Positions 10,894 to 23,718 of a stretch of 64,000 nucleotides of DNA are shown here, piece after piece. Below the pieces are notes generated by a model. It was not told where the DNA came from and searched no databases. It worked only from the letters and a program-made list of their open reading frames with translations. The DNA comes from Phaeodactylum tricornutum CCAP 1055/1. Its lineage: Eukaryota > Bacillariophyta > Bacillariophyceae > Surirellales > Neidiaceae. The DNA is taken from positions 1-64,000 of the forward strand of contig NC_011689.1 in assembly GCF_000150955.2 (NCBI RefSeq), in the 5' to 3' direction. The position numbers and the translations under genes are program-made. Positions within the stretch are counted from its first letter, which is position 1, and every line of letters starts with the position of its first letter.

Positions 10894-12873
10894 CTACAAG
10901 AATAGCATCACAAAATATACGAGCCCACTCGTTTTCAACACCGCCACCCTGCTCCTGCTCAGCCGAATTGATGCCGATCCGCCGATTCCTTCGGGTGTGT
11001 TACCGTCGTTGCTGGTGCTGGGGGCCGCCGTCAGTAGACTGGGCACACTACTCGGGACGCCACTGGGAACAACACTGGGAAAACCACTGGGAATACTACT
11101 AGGAACGTCACTTGGGACATCGCTCGGCGCATCGCTCGGGACATCACTGGGAACATCGCTTGGGACATCACTGGGAGCGTCGCTTGGAACGTCGCTAGGG
11201 ACATCACTGGGAGCTTCGCTAGGAACATCGCTAGGAAGATCACTGGGAGCTTCGCTAGGAAGATCACTAGGGGCATCGCTGGGTGGAATACTAGGAACAT
11301 TGCTGGGTAACACGCTAGGAACATCACTCGGCACCCCAACAGGCGTCTCGCTCGGTGTACCAAAAATTGCATCGATTGGCACACTGCTTGGGGGATCACT
11401 AGGGGATACTTCAGGAAAAATGACCGTAAATGCGGGATTAATTGTCGGGCGTTCAACTGGAAGCGCGGAAGCCGGAGCTTGACTTGTTGCCTCCGAAGGT
11501 GTTAACGGAAAAGAGGTAGGTAAAGTTGGTGCAGGTGCACGTGTAGGACCAGCGGCAGGCGTGCCACTAACGTTTGGACTTAGGGGAGCCTGAGAAGCGG
11601 ATGGAACTAGCGACGGCGCGCTGCCTTCACCTGACAGCTCATTCGGTGCCGTAGTCGGGGTTGCGGTTGTGTCTCTGCTTGGTACCCTGTTGATTCCCTT
11701 ACTTGGCGACTTACTTGGTATCCTGTTAAGGCCTTTATTCGGAGATTTGGTTGGTGGATTGCTTACTTCCTGAGTACTAACGGTGGCTAAAGAAGAGGGA
11801 AGAGCCGTAGGAGCGCTAAGTGGCGGGAAAGATCCGACTGCGTCAAAATTCCAACGCGGACCAATTTGACCACATCCCTCCGGTCCAATCTGTGTTTTTC
11901 AAAAAAGGACAAGTGAGTCATTTCATTGCTGCTACCATAAAAAGCCCGAGAAAATCACGGTCTGAAAATGCTGGCCACTCCACCTTGTTCCAATCTACGT
12001 ACATCGGTTCGTCCAGGACACACATGCTCATCGCCTGCATTATTCGGTGGTCCATTTCCGCACTGTATATCATTGTACACCGGCCGTCCCTCTATACCGG
12101 GACCCGGTCCAAGCAATTCGCAGGCTTGACGTGTCGTCATCCGTCCCCGCGGTGTTTCTACTATTACGTCAGCAACGCTATGATCAAACGTTGTCGCGCA
12201 ATAGCACTTGTCATTAACGGAATAGCTGTCGGCCCATGATCTTCCATTTGGTGTCACACCACCTACAACGTCGACAACTGCAACGATGTCGGGATGAATG
12301 TCTTCAGGAAATGATGGAACTCGGGGCGGACCGCCGTTCGCAAGGTCGGCGTTATCAAAGTTCCATTTGGGTCCTATATGACCACAGCCTTCTTCTCCAA
12401 TCTAATAGAGGAATAACGAGTCAGTCCAAGCCTTGCTATTGAAAATAGTTTGCCCTTACTAGTGAACAGCACTCAATTCTCTTACAATCACTTACATCTG
12501 TTCGTCCCGGACAAAGGAATTCGTTTTCGTCGTCGTTCGGGGGGCCGTTACCGCATTGAATATCATTGTAAACGGGCCGTCCTCGCCTTCCTGGTCCCGG
12601 TCCCAGCAAATCGCACACTTCCTGCGTCGTCAACCACCCTAGTTTCGTTTCGACGACAAAGTTACCTATGGTGCCATCCAAAAAAGGAAGGCAGTAGCAA
12701 TTCTCGCCGTCCGAATAACTGCTCGCCCAACGCGGTTTCGGTCGTAGACCCCCGGCAACATCGAGAACGGCAACTACGTCAGGGTGAACATCTTCTTGAG
12801 CAACTACTACGAGTAGGATGAGACAGATAGTCAGCAACCACGCTGTTGTTCGGGCAAGCTGGTGTTGCTTCAT
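10894..12873 (-). CDS. Cell-surface protein: two six-Cys domains plus PSxxPS repeats
   Basis: Three exons: 12496-12873, 12003-12401 and 10894-11889, with introns of 94 and 113 bp (GTAAGT and GTACGT donors, TTAG and ACAG acceptors). The 590-residue product has a signal peptide (1-26), then two tandem copies of a 132-residue unit (about 27-158 and 159-275). Each copy has six Cys at matching places (59, 61, 87, 107, 121, 132 and 192, 194, 220, 240, 254, 265) and shares LLGPGPG, GRPVYNDIQCGNGPPN and CPGRTD. Both introns fall at the same point, CPGRTD|IG. A Pro/Ser/Thr-rich stalk follows, ending in about 25 PSDVPS-type repeats. The C-terminus is hydrophobic (SGLVYFVMLFL) after small residues, as for a GPI anchor. 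I infer a wall- or membrane-attached surface protein. The Cys domain is not one I can name. Confidence 0.8.
11040..11352 (-). repeat. In-frame tandem repeat coding for PSxxPS
   Basis: Degenerate 12-bp units, read on the plus strand as variants of GGAACATCACTG, coding on the minus strand for PSDVPS, PSDAPS and PSEAPS. Length variation between strains is likely at such an array. Confidence 0.85.
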
Positions 12874-14231
12874 CGTGCCAAAAATGGAAAAGTTTGTGCA
12901 TTCCCACGAACTGAGCTATTTTTTGTTTTCTGCATGGCTCATGTTTCTTCGAAAAAGGTGATCCAATGTTCGGTCGCCTATTCCATCTCCGTTCATTTCC
13001 GATCGGTCTTTGGGTACTTACTTATGGTGTTTTGGGCTGGATTACATGTACATATGAATTTTTCGTAGCTTATAACGGATTGGTACCTTTTCTGGAGGAT
13101 TTGCGTCATTTTCATACTAGAGATACTTACGGGACAGTAGTATTCTGCTGGCCACGATTGGCTTGGATCCACTTCATACTCAGACTAATTTTAGCCACGA
13201 CTGCCGCCAACTGCTTTTGTTCATGTGCGTTATTATTGGCAAAACATTGTCAGAATATGATCACACATCATGAAGAATTTCCACATATGGCCGATATGTC
13301 ATTGTTGAACTGATGGCTTATGTTCATAGATTCTGTAACCATACGACTCATAAACGGGACCCAACTCATTTCTTTACTCTCGTAGGACATTTATAGTGCC
13401 ACTAGAGCAATTGGTAACGCTGGTGGGTGGTAAGCATGTTGTATAGAGTAACAAGGAAAGGTCAAGTAAGCAACGTTCGAACTCTAACGTAAAGCATTAA
13501 AAATCGCTTAGCGCTAATGTAAGGATGCGGACGAGAACTAATCAACATAGCGACCTCCGAGATGGCCATGTTTTTCGTAAGACCTAAAATCTTTCACCGA
13601 AAAAATTCGGTGGGAACATGTCGTCTAGCAGACGGCCCACGTTTGTTCACAGTCAATCCATTGTACGCATTTGCTCCAGTCCATTGAATGCATCTGCTCA
13701 CTTTTAAGTCCTACGAATTCTGTTTTACTGTTATACAGTTAGTCATCGATAATTTCCCAAACCCCGGAGACACATAAAACTGATCGAACCGAGGGTCATT
13801 TGAGAAAACATGGAGATTTGTCATCATTTGAGAAAAGCATACAATCCTACATTCGATGTTCAGCATCTCTGCTCTTACATTAGCATTCAATCATGATCCG
13901 CTACATTGAAAGTGCCAACATATACTATGTTACCCTTGTGAACACTCGTTGAACATCTCATTGGCTACGTGGTCCTCGAATAGAAATTCCAGCGAGGCTC
14001 TTCAATAGAGGCGTAGCGCATATAACGTATTTTAAATGAAAACAGCGTATCTTTTGTAGCAGAACATCAGAGCAATTCACAACTCAGCACTAAAGTGAGC
14101 ACTTTGCATCGGAAATGTTTATTCGGTTTTGTGACTATCACGTTGTGCAAATGCCGGTGAGCTCAACTTACTGTTTGTCACACAGCAACATCAGAGCAGG
14201 AGCCTAGAGAGGCAAAAAAGGACGCAAGACA
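12874..14231. other. Intergenic, 1.36 kb, no gene seen
   Basis: Upstream of the PS-repeat gene and downstream of the THADA gene. AT-rich. The only item of note is a small inverted pair of the recurrent motif, TTACTGTTATACAGTTAG, around 13726-13742. Open frames here are short and unconvincing. Confidence 0.5.
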
Positions 14232-17200
14232 TTACGAAAGCAAGAAGCAGCATGAACAGATTTGCCGTCTCGAAACTTCGCTGTTGTTTGCTTGCGCCAA
14301 GGCCCGCGACGCGTGTTGCAAACGCGCAACCGAAGAATGCTGCGCAAAGTAATTGGCTTTTTGGACTATGTCCGACGACTCTTGCAAAACACCGAACGTC
14401 AATACGGTGGCAGATAGGAGAAAGATGGCATGGAGCTCGGGGAATATATCGCTGGATCGGCTGGGATCATGAAGAATGTCCAAATCCGGAAGCTGGGTGT
14501 AATGAAGGAGCAGCTGCGAAAGCATATGACTGCAACATGCTAAAATTTTGTCAATGATCCCTCGATTGAGTCCAACAGTACCTACAGTCGCTTGCAATGT
14601 GCCGCGAACCGCAAGCTGAACGAAAAGCAAATGTTCGCCATACGAGTTGGGATTTTCCTCTTCGAAGATTTCGCGCACATTCCCAACGTTCAGTATCTCT
14701 CCTGATTTGATCCCGCTTTGCGTCAACTCGTTCGCGAGCATGCAAACACGGCGATTCATTTTCGAATAGTTCTCCAGAACTTTTTCAATACATCTCTCGA
14801 GCCACGGTAGAAAAATACGAGAGTTGCTTTTTCCTGTAAAAAGAACGTTCAAAGCAACATCTGCAATTTGGACATTTGAGTTGATTGGCGATACTAATGT
14901 TTTGGAAGCAGCGTAACGGACGTCTGGATCTTCGTCCTGTAGGTACTCCAACGAGGCAGACGTCCACTTTGAACATAAATCTGGGGGATACGTCAAATTC
15001 GTAGAAAGCGTTCCTATCGCGGTGATGGCAGAGTATCGGAGGCGCCATGGTAGTCTGTGATCGCACAAAAATCCAATCACACCTTGGAACGGAAATCCAT
15101 CTTCATACGAATCATTAAAGAGTGTACATCGCGAAAGCAGCTCAATGCCATTCCCTGCTAGTTGCGTAACATCAATCAACTTCCAATTTTGATTGGCTTC
15201 TAAACCCCCAAGTTTAAGGAGACTTTCTCCTATTCCACATAGGACTGAGCAAGCAACAGTTGATGGGACTTCCATTGCCAAAGCATCATAGGCGTCAAAG
15301 CTTTCCAAAAGGCACCGGGAGAGTCGACGAACAGTTGGTGGATGAATAAAGATCTTCTCTGCTTTTGAGCTACCGATTCCGAGCTCTGCTTTCAGTGCAT
15401 TTAAAATTGTTGTCGTCAATCTGCTAAGAAACGTTGAGCATTCATGAGCATCAGACGATTTCAGCATTGAGTCTAAGCCACGGTATATTGACTTCTTGAA
15501 GACTTTGACGCTCGCTAGCTTCACGTCTGGGCAGTCACTTCGAAGAAGAGTCTCAACCTTCGAGAAAACGCTTTCGTCAACTTGTACTCTACATTTGGCG
15601 GAAAAGTGCCATAGCTGCTCTGATACGACAGAGCAGGCTATTGAGCCTGCGGTCAGACCCAGTTTGGATAGACCTGTGTCACCCCTTGTATGGTGCCTCT
15701 CACGTGCCAATTTGCTTTCAATGTCGAGACAGGCACGCAGCAACTGGGGGGACTCAATGTCCGTAAGGTTAGCTCTGTGCAAAATTTCTAGGGCAACCGA
15801 TACACATAGGGGAGGCACAACAAACTGACTGTTTTCTACCCTCGTAAAACGCCACAACCACGCAAGCAACTCTTTCCCAAGACTTTCTTTCACAATAAGC
15901 TTCCAAAGCGCCAACATGTCACGAATACAGAGCAGCGTCCCGTGTAGGTCATTCCATACCATCGTCCGTAAATTGACTTTCAGGCGATCGTTACAAGTCT
16001 GAAGAATACAATGGAAAGATGTGACCGATTTCTTCTCTGCCGAGGACAGGTTTGCGATAGCCCGAGCGGCCGCCTCCCGGGTACTTAAGTGAGCATGACC
16101 AAGACAGCGAAACACAACTTGCATGAAAGGTTCAGCAATCGAGACGGAGTCGTGACCCGACATTGACAATTGCTGAGAGCGGGCCAGAAGCAAAAGAATA
16201 GGAAGAACGGGAGGAGAAGTCGACGCCTCGCCCAATTCCCCTGCAATACTTGCCTGCAAAACAGACACTAGGAAATCCGGTAGAGATGGAAAAACACGAA
16301 AGAGCTCCGCTAGTGTGATAGCTCTACTACTTGTCTCATCTTCGTTGGATGCGTTTTTGTCCGCATCTACTGCACGGAGCATGACAGCCGCGAAAACCAT
16401 CGTGGAAGAGTTTCGAACAGACCAATCCGTATCAGAATATCCCATCATTGCTGTCACCTGCAAAACCGTAAAAGTGTAACGCAGGAAAACTGAGCAAATG
16501 CAGCAAACAAGAGAGCTGGGTCTACAAGCCACGTACAATAGAATCGCCGACGGCTGGAAAGACTTGTTTCGCTAAAGGCGCGTCCGACAGTATCGATCGC
16601 AATACATTTAGCGCATGGACTCGCGATCGAAGCGTATACTGATTACATAATCCAATACCGTCCACCTCATCCCCGAGACTGAAAGGAAGCGGTATTGGCC
16701 TTTCTCTATCAAACCAAGCAATCGACGAAAGGAATGACGACAGCATGCTTTTTGAAGGAAGTGAAAGGCACAATATTTTCTTCATAATGAAAGAGCACAG
16801 AGAGTGATTTGCAGAGTGACACGCAACTTCTGATCGCATTATGGATAAAAATCCAAGCCCGTATCCGGTGCTTCGCCGCAAAGTCGAGTCGCGTATTTTA
16901 TCGGAGTTTGCTAGCTCATCTAACAGTCGTAACGCCCACTCTTTAGGAAGAGTCTCGAGGTTTGGGATTGAAAAACAAGCCACAGAAATTTGTTGAAGAG
17001 CTTTGTGGGCGGCAAACGCAGCTCCTGTGTGTTTCAATGAGGTAAGGGTTGATATCAGGAGCATTCCTACCTGCTGCATGCTCTCCTTGCTTGGATTGAC
17101 ACATCCTAACGACAACAATATCGATACGGCTGCGCAGGTTTCCTTGGTCAATAACCAAGAACCAATCACAATTCGCTGCGATGCCAATCGTCTCGAGTGC

Positions 17201-20200
17201 TCTGTTTTGCTCAGGCGTTGAACTGACGAGAAAATCCCGTTGGCTCCAATAGCTCCAGGGTTTACTTTGCTTGATGCAAATTCAAGTTCACGATCCATCC
17301 CATCCACAGCTTCGCCATCCCGGAGATCAGCTACAACGCCTAGTGACAATTGCAGAGCTTTGCAAAACATTGGTATCATGTTTTGGAACAAAGTGCCCAA
17401 TCGATCATGCTCATTCTGCAGAGTGTCGGTAAGTGTTTGATGATGTTCGTAGATCAGCCGAATGCTTCGGATAATGCCGTGGGCCAAGGGCAACTCAGCG
17501 CCGTCGACAAAGTCGGTATCATTTGACAGAATGTCCTGTAGTTTTACTTTCATTAGAGTCAACCTTTCTTGAAGAATTGAGCCCAAACGCTCGAGATAGT
17601 CATACCTCTGGTCGTTCGTGAGCGATGAAACAAAGAGAAATGCTAAGATTCTAGCACCGGCGTCCGCCTCGCGCTGTCTCGGAGAGGAGGCCAAAAATAA
17701 GGCGCGAGCTTCAAACTTTGAGCGAGCTTTGTTGGAGGTGAACTCCATTGGGACGAAGAGGTGAAATCTAGTAGTCAAGGCGAGCGCACTGTTAAGAATG
17801 GTGTAAGCATCGTCTCGTATGCCATCCCAATTGGAGCTCAGCATCGAGAACAAAGCGGCAAGACCCTCAAAACCAAAGAGAGCTCGCCGTATCCGACCAC
17901 ATACAGCCTCCTCCGCAAAATTTCTCTTTCGGTGGAAGGCAGCACCGGCTTTAGGTAGTAGCCGACATTCTTGAGCAAACTTGAGATCTCGACATGAAAA
18001 GACAATTAACGCTTCAAACAATGAGAGAGCCAAGCACTCTTTGTCGACAACTGATCCCGGATACGTAAGTTTTTGTAGAAGAACATCGTTGATCAAAAAG
18101 TCAATGGCAAAGGATGAAACTTGTAGCTGCGAATTTTCTGTTGATTGCGGGGCGTTCGGATCATCGGATAACACACATTTTGCTTCCCAAGAAGACAAGC
18201 GATCCATAAAAGAAAGTAAGCACTGTACTAAAGTCAATGCGTACTCTTTGTCGCTCGTTTTGACCACAAAGGGTAACGTGGCTTTCCACAAAAATACTTC
18301 ATGCCCAAGTCGTGATGCGTCGTCCTTGAACGAGCTGGTTGCTTTCACTACATGCGGCATGGCTTGAAAGGCAACGAGACGAACAAAGGGCGAGAAATGC
18401 ACCAACGCCGATTGGAGACACTTTTTGGATATAAGTGACGCTACGCACGTATCTAGTGCCAAGGTGCTACCCACAGGCTTTTCTCTCAACAACTGGTCAA
18501 CCGCTGCTAGTCGAACCACTTCCAACATGGCCCACGAAACGCGGTCTTTCTTCGTTTCACGTTCTTTTGATGGTTTGTTCAGTCGAGTTGAATGATTCTG
18601 ACCGGTTGCGTTCAGGTGTTGTAGTATTTGGACAATGGCCAATGAGGCTCGAGGACGAGCGTTGCCAGCCATCTTTAAAACCCGAGGTAAACAGAACGAA
18701 GCTATTTGCTTGCGTCGACTGACTTCAGGTACGAGGAGGGCCTCTGTCAAGCTCGGTACCCAGGCATCACACCAAGCCGTCAGAACCGACGGCAACGTTT
18801 CCATGTTCTCCATAACGGTTGCCACTGCCGGTGCCCCTTTGGTACGTTGGCTCTGGGATGAAGAAGATAAAGTCGGTATTCCGTTCTGAAGCAAAAGTTC
18901 TTGCAAATATTGCTGAAGGATACGGGCCCACAAATCAGCAATAGCATTCGTATTGTGCCCGTGGTCCCCAATGCCGGAGAGCAAATCGTCTAGCATACTG
19001 TGTTTGTTGGCGGGGCGGCTCGCAGTGAACACCAAGGCTTGAGCGCCGGAGATTGGCAAGAGTGCTTCCAGCGCTATATAGCGCCCTTTACAATGAGCAG
19101 GTTGGGACAGTACACGCCCAACCAATGCGTCAACCGACCAATCTTGATCCAGTCGACGCAGCAAGTTGACGACACTGTCAAAGAGGGGCGGAATAGCGTT
19201 GGCGAGTCGACGGGTGGGAGGGCTTTCCCACGCCTGCATGACAACTTTGAGAGATTGTTGGGCCAACGCGAAGCTCAAATTTCGTGTTGCCAACCTATCA
19301 GAGTCTGAATTGTCTACAGCGAGAGCGGTTAGACTGCGACTCGTCAACGTGCGAAAACCTTTCAAAGCAGCCAACCGTACATCCGGATCGATCGCTCCGG
19401 TGGCCAAATCACCGAAAGTATCCATAAGTGTGGACATATCAATGGGCGTCTCCATGTCCTCATGCCTGTGCGCAAATAGTGTCTGGTCGGGAAGGGTCGC
19501 TGCCAACCCTTGAACGACAACGGCGCGCGCCAAATCCGACAACTCTGGTAGCCGTGACCAATCTTTTTGCAGCTTGGCTACCAACGCGTCCGGGTCCACA
19601 CTTTCGGAAGTGTTCGTATGCGTATTCGTATGGTAGGGCCATACACAAACCCGTCCGTACGCAATGCCGATAATTTGCAACGAAGGCTCGGAAACGGCTC
19701 GACAGGAAAGCAGAGCCCACAAAAAGTCCCGCATTTGTTCCAGAAAGGGTTCGTCTCGTGTCTCCCAGTAGCAATTTCGGTCGCCAGGTTGGAGTAAAGC
19801 CTTAAATAAATCCGCGACGCGGACGGCTTCCGCAATGGCGACCTGCGACTGTTGATCCACCATTTCAGTGGAGGGTGACGTATAGGCGAAACGCCCAAGA
19901 GTGGGCATACTGCAAGTATCGGCATAGGTGAGGAGAAACACCAGTATACGTGGACGTGTTTCGTTCCAGTCCACCGCTAAAGAAGGGTCGGAGGACATAA
20001 AGGCGATCCACTCTTGCAAGGTTGCAATGGGATCTTTCCACCACCACAACGACGGCCCAGACGTTGATTGTGACGAGCTCGACAGGATGGAATCCAACAC
20101 GGCACCGGCAATGTCCAACGTTGCGTCGTCCGACAAACCGGTACGCTCCCGCAAATGCGCGTGTACGGCGCGACGCAAAGGTACGGGTGTAGCGACTGCC

Positions 20201-20604
20201 AAGGACCATTCCAACAAAACGCGATGCGATGCTTTGGCAGTCCGGGTATCCAGCGTGGCGATAACAACACCCGCGTCACTGCTTTGTTTCTGACGGGCTT
20301 GGAGCACATGACTCCGAAAGACACGCAGTCGTTGACACTGCTCGCGAATATCGTTCAAACACCACAAGTCGTGTACGAGACAACTCAAACTGGTGCTGTC
20401 GATGGCACGGAAAGTCGGCGAACGAGACTCCGCGGTACTCGTTGGCGTCGCCACCGAGCGCAGAAATGCAACAGCTTCGTGCACGTCGCTAGAGACGGAA
20501 TCATCTACCCCGGTAGTCTTGTGTCTTTGCTGCCAAACAAAGTGGATGGGACCATCGTTGGGCAACGGAACGGCTCCCGTTTGTTTCAACGATGTTTTGC
20601 CCAT
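14232..20604 (-). CDS. THADA: THADA/Trm732-type regulator of tRNA 2'-O-methylation
   Basis: Two exons, 16537-20604 and 14232-16457, with a 79-bp intron (GTACGT donor, GCAG acceptor). The product is 2,097 residues, close to human THADA (about 1,950). The splice joins LNVLRSILSDAPLAKQV...GDSI to VTAMMGYSDTDWSVRNSSTM, which matches the most conserved part of the family (DUF2428: LNILRALFRD..., WAVRNSSTMLFSAL, FFSRFPTL). The rest is a helical HEAT/armadillo-like solenoid. In yeast the partner is the methyltransferase Trm7, and the pair makes 2'-O-methyl at position 32 of the tRNA anticodon loop. The ATG at 20604 is the first in frame; the frame is open slightly upstream without an ATG. It shares a 658-bp divergent promoter with the SAM-domain gene. 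Confidence 0.88.
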
Positions 20605-21262
20605 GCGAATAATGCGCACTCCGTCTCACTTCCAATCGGCGGCGATGCTTTCGAATCTTGCACGGACGGCGAAAGCAAACGGCGGTAACGTTAGACCGTC
20701 CGAGACGTCTACCGTTGGCGAGAGAAGAGAGATTAGAGACACTGCCGACCTTGGATTCCTGACATGAGGAAAATCGAAATTTGGACGGACACGGAGCGGT
20801 TGTGATGGATGTGAGAGTGAGGGTGTCGCTGGGTGGGCGGGGTTAGGGTTTGGTTCTGAACAGTATCATTTTGGTTCTGACAGTGAACTGTGACTGTGAC
20901 TGTGACTGTGACATAACAGTGACTGAGGCTACGGCGTGAAATGGTGCAGCTGTAACTGTAAAAAAGGTGACTCCTGCCAGGCGGCAGGACGGCTCGAACC
21001 TTATCTCTATTGTAGCACCCCTTTCGGTCCAAAATGCATACACAAGTCTTTCGCGTCAACCAATTAGAGTTCACTGAAATTGTCAAACTTCCAAATGCAT
21101 TCCTTTTTCATTCCATGGAATAGATGTGAATGAGGAAGTTTATCCATCCGTCGCTGTCGTTCCTCTCGCAACGCAGTAACCCTTGTTCCCACCACCCGTA
21201 CAGTGATAGTGATAGTCGCAGCAGTAACAGTAGCAGGAGAAAAGAGATTCTTCAATCGTTCC
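20605..21262. promoter_or_regulatory. Divergent promoter region between THADA and SAM-domain genes
   Basis: Both flanking genes start outward from this 658-bp gap, so it must hold both promoters. It contains an (ACTGTG) tandem array (20887-20912) and further ACTGT/ACAGT motifs (AACAGTGACTG near 20916, TGTAACTGTA at 20951). No TATA box is convincing. Confidence 0.55.
20887..20912. repeat. (ACTGTG)4 hexamer array
   Basis: Four perfect ACTGTG units plus AC. The unit contains the ACTGT core that recurs across intergenic gaps of this window, so it may be more than a neutral microsatellite. Confidence 0.9.
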
Positions 21263-23035
21263 ATGTCGACGGATGCCGCGGCGGAATTGTTGCTGTCGGG
21301 AGCGGCAGTCTTGTTGCTAACGCATTCATCCAGGATCATCCAAAGGTCGACGCGGGGCGCACGTTGGACGTCTCCCTACTCCCCAGCAACAAGCAACGCC
21401 ACGACCTCCATTGTCTTACTCTGGGTTGCGGCATCCTTACAGCACAACGCACTGGCAATCCAGACCAACGCCGTCTTTGCGTCTTGCCTCCTGGTAGTAG
21501 TCGTCGGTCCCGTCGCTCCCACTACCCGAGTATTACGCACACCCGTGACCGACGCAAACTTTCCCACGGCGACAGCCGGCTATGCTCCGACGGCCGTCTC
21601 ACTGCCCTCCCGGTACCAGTGGTGGGCCCGTACGAGTGTGTCTGTCACGCCCACGGCACTCTGGACCAGTTTGTTCTTTGACACCACGACACGTCCCTGG
21701 TACAACCCGATCAGCGCAACGGAACCCGTTGCGCGAGTGTCCGTCGCCTTGCTTTCTGGAGTCGCAACGTGGGTGATGCTCATGGCGTGGCACTATTACC
21801 GTTACCGACGAAGGAAACCTCCTGCGCAACTCCACTACAGCGACGCGGGTTCCACTTTTGGGACTCCTTGGAATGTGACGGAACATACCAACAAGCAGAG
21901 TATGGAACAACATTGGTACCAATGGACCGTGTACGAAACAATAGTCTGGATGGAAGACGTCGTTCGGCAACAGCAACAGCAAACGAACGATGACTATGAA
22001 ATTCCTTTCGACGTGGCCACATTCTTGGGACCGGAACAAATTCACGGTTACCAACTGCCCCAATTGACGACTCGGGATTTGACGGTCTTAGGTATTCCGA
22101 TGGATACCGCCTTGGGCATCACCAAGGCTATTGTACAATTACTACAGCAGCATCCGGGGCCCAACGGTAGCCTTTTCTACGGCAACCAATCCGACTCGAC
22201 TGTATATCCGACCATTCGTACCACCGACTGGCTCGCACAACACGATGCCGAATACAATTGCGTGAACATCCGTGGCCCCCCAGTCCAAACTTATCCGCAG
22301 CCGACGTCGTTGTCAAATTTCTACAGCGCAGCCCCAACACACTACCATCCAAAGGATCAGCCGCAACAACAACAGCAGCAGCAGCAACAACAACGGCCAT
22401 TGACTCGTGAAACGGCCGACTTGCCCGACGATGCACAAGAACGAGCCCAACGGATGATGCGGGATAGGTATGGTCTAGAATTGCCAGCCTTTCGCACAGC
22501 GACGGTCTGCACCGACTCGGGTGGAGACACCGTCTCACCTGGGACGTATCGAAACGACGACTCGCAGACCGTCCCCCCAACCACGGGAGCCGTTCCTCCG
22601 GACGGTCCAGTGCCCTCCTCCTCCGCACCCGTCCATCTGACTCAGAGCAATAGCAACGGCCGGGCTCCCCCTTCTCCATCAGCAACGACACTACCGTCCG
22701 ATTTTGTTGCCAACTTGCCGCCACACATCGCCGACATTCTCCGTCAGAAACCCGATTTGGTCGCACAAGTTTTGCGGTCGCACCGACGGGCCACCCATAG
22801 GAACGATGGCGCTCAAGCTGTAGTTCCACAGTCTTTCCACGAGACGTCGCTACCGCTAGACTCTTCTGTCAGGGAAACACACTCGCCGGGCGCGGACAAC
22901 AATGACGTTGGGGATGTGGAGAGCACGCCCCTGCTGGCGGATACGCCTAGCGCTTGGGGTGCCGACAACAACCAAGAAACCGCCGAGTTGCTACGCAAGC
23001 GACGCACTCCTATCTATTACAAATCATTGCACTAA
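21263..23035 (+). CDS. Multi-pass membrane protein with cytosolic SAM domain
   Basis: 590 residues from the first ATG at 21263; the frame is open upstream but without an ATG. Hydrophobic segments lie at about 6-20, 49-64, 68-84 and 157-178, followed by a basic HYYRYRRRK stop-transfer sequence, which predicts the long C-terminal part in the cytosol. Residues 218-297 look like a sterile alpha motif (SAM): W..W......WM near the start, a middle G-Y-x-L-x-x-L-T-x-x-D-L, then LGIPMDTALGITKAIVQLL, the usual GI..xG.R.KI..AI. position. A poly-Gln run at about 368-378 and a disordered Pro/Ser-rich tail follow. SAM domains usually mediate self- or hetero-association. I infer a membrane-anchored scaffold. 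No named family is recognised. Confidence 0.7.
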   Translation: MSTDAAAELLLSGAAVLLLTHSSRIIQRSTRGARWTSPYSPATSNATTSIVLLWVAASLQHNALAIQTNAVFASCLLVVVVGPVAPTTRVLRTPVTDANFPTATAGYAPTAVSLPSRYQWWARTSVSVTPTALWTSLFFDTTTRPWYNPISATEPVARVSVALLSGVATWVMLMAWHYYRYRRRKPPAQLHYSDAGSTFGTPWNVTEHTNKQSMEQHWYQWTVYETIVWMEDVVRQQQQQTNDDYEIPFDVATFLGPEQIHGYQLPQLTTRDLTVLGIPMDTALGITKAIVQLLQQHPGPNGSLFYGNQSDSTVYPTIRTTDWLAQHDAEYNCVNIRGPPVQTYPQPTSLSNFYSAAPTHYHPKDQPQQQQQQQQQQRPLTRETADLPDDAQERAQRMMRDRYGLELPAFRTATVCTDSGGDTVSPGTYRNDDSQTVPPTTGAVPPDGPVPSSSAPVHLTQSNSNGRAPPSPSATTLPSDFVANLPPHIADILRQKPDLVAQVLRSHRRATHRNDGAQAVVPQSFHETSLPLDSSVRETHSPGADNNDVGDVESTPLLADTPSAWGADNNQETAELLRKRRTPIYYKSLH

Positions 23036-23718
23036 TTGTAATATTTTATATTTTGTACCGTTACCGACCGACCGACCGACCGACCGACCGACTGATCATC
23101 AATCACGCCAATGGCTGGGACTACCGGTAGCTTACAGCTATAGGCATGAGTCGCCCTTGTCTCACGATCCAGAATCGTAGAGTAGCCACCTATTGGTGGT
23201 ACACGCAACGGTCGTGACAGTGAGTCGTATTCGTAGACGATCTCGACAACGTATCTTACGTGAACCGTGACGCAGCCGTTTTAGCTACTATGGTAGGCTG
23301 TTTCAACGGAAACTTGCTATAGTTAGAATAGCCCTGTGGCACGGAGGTGACATTTCGGATGCCGCTCCCCGACGAAATGGGACTCGACGGGGAACGGATT
23401 GTGGAAATCCCAACGCCGGGTTCGGGTGCACTCCCGGAATGCGACCCAGGGTGCGAGTACGACTCCCATCGTTGTTGACAGTGAAAGAAGGAAGCCGTCC
23501 CGGAACAGAGAGTGTTCTCCCTACCTATTGCCTACCCAACAGTAACGTGAGTGCAAAGGAACTTACTTACCTACCTACTTTAGCAACTCTCTCTTACTCT
23601 GTCTCCCCTTATCGATCGACCTTGTGCGGGACAGGTTTCGTTCCGGACCAAACCTGCTCTTTCGTTACCAATCCACACACACAGGAAGGGGTGTACTTTT
23701 GGGTCGAGCAATCTCACC
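23036..23718. other. Intergenic with (ACCG)n microsatellite
   Basis: Between two plus-strand genes. Starts with an (ACCG)n tract at 23063-23092. From about 23560 the sequence turns pyrimidine-rich (TACCTACTT, CTCTCTCTTACTCTGTCTCC), which looks like the leader region of the downstream gene. No gene seen. Confidence 0.6.
23063..23092. repeat. (ACCG)n microsatellite
   Basis: About seven uninterrupted ACCG units just downstream of the SAM-protein stop codon, probably in its 3' untranslated region. Confidence 0.9.

Noticed and set aside
20980-21005. GGCTCGAACC sequence resembling a tRNA T-arm
   Set aside because: No matching acceptor or anticodon arm could be folded around it; no tRNA gene was supportable anywhere in the window.
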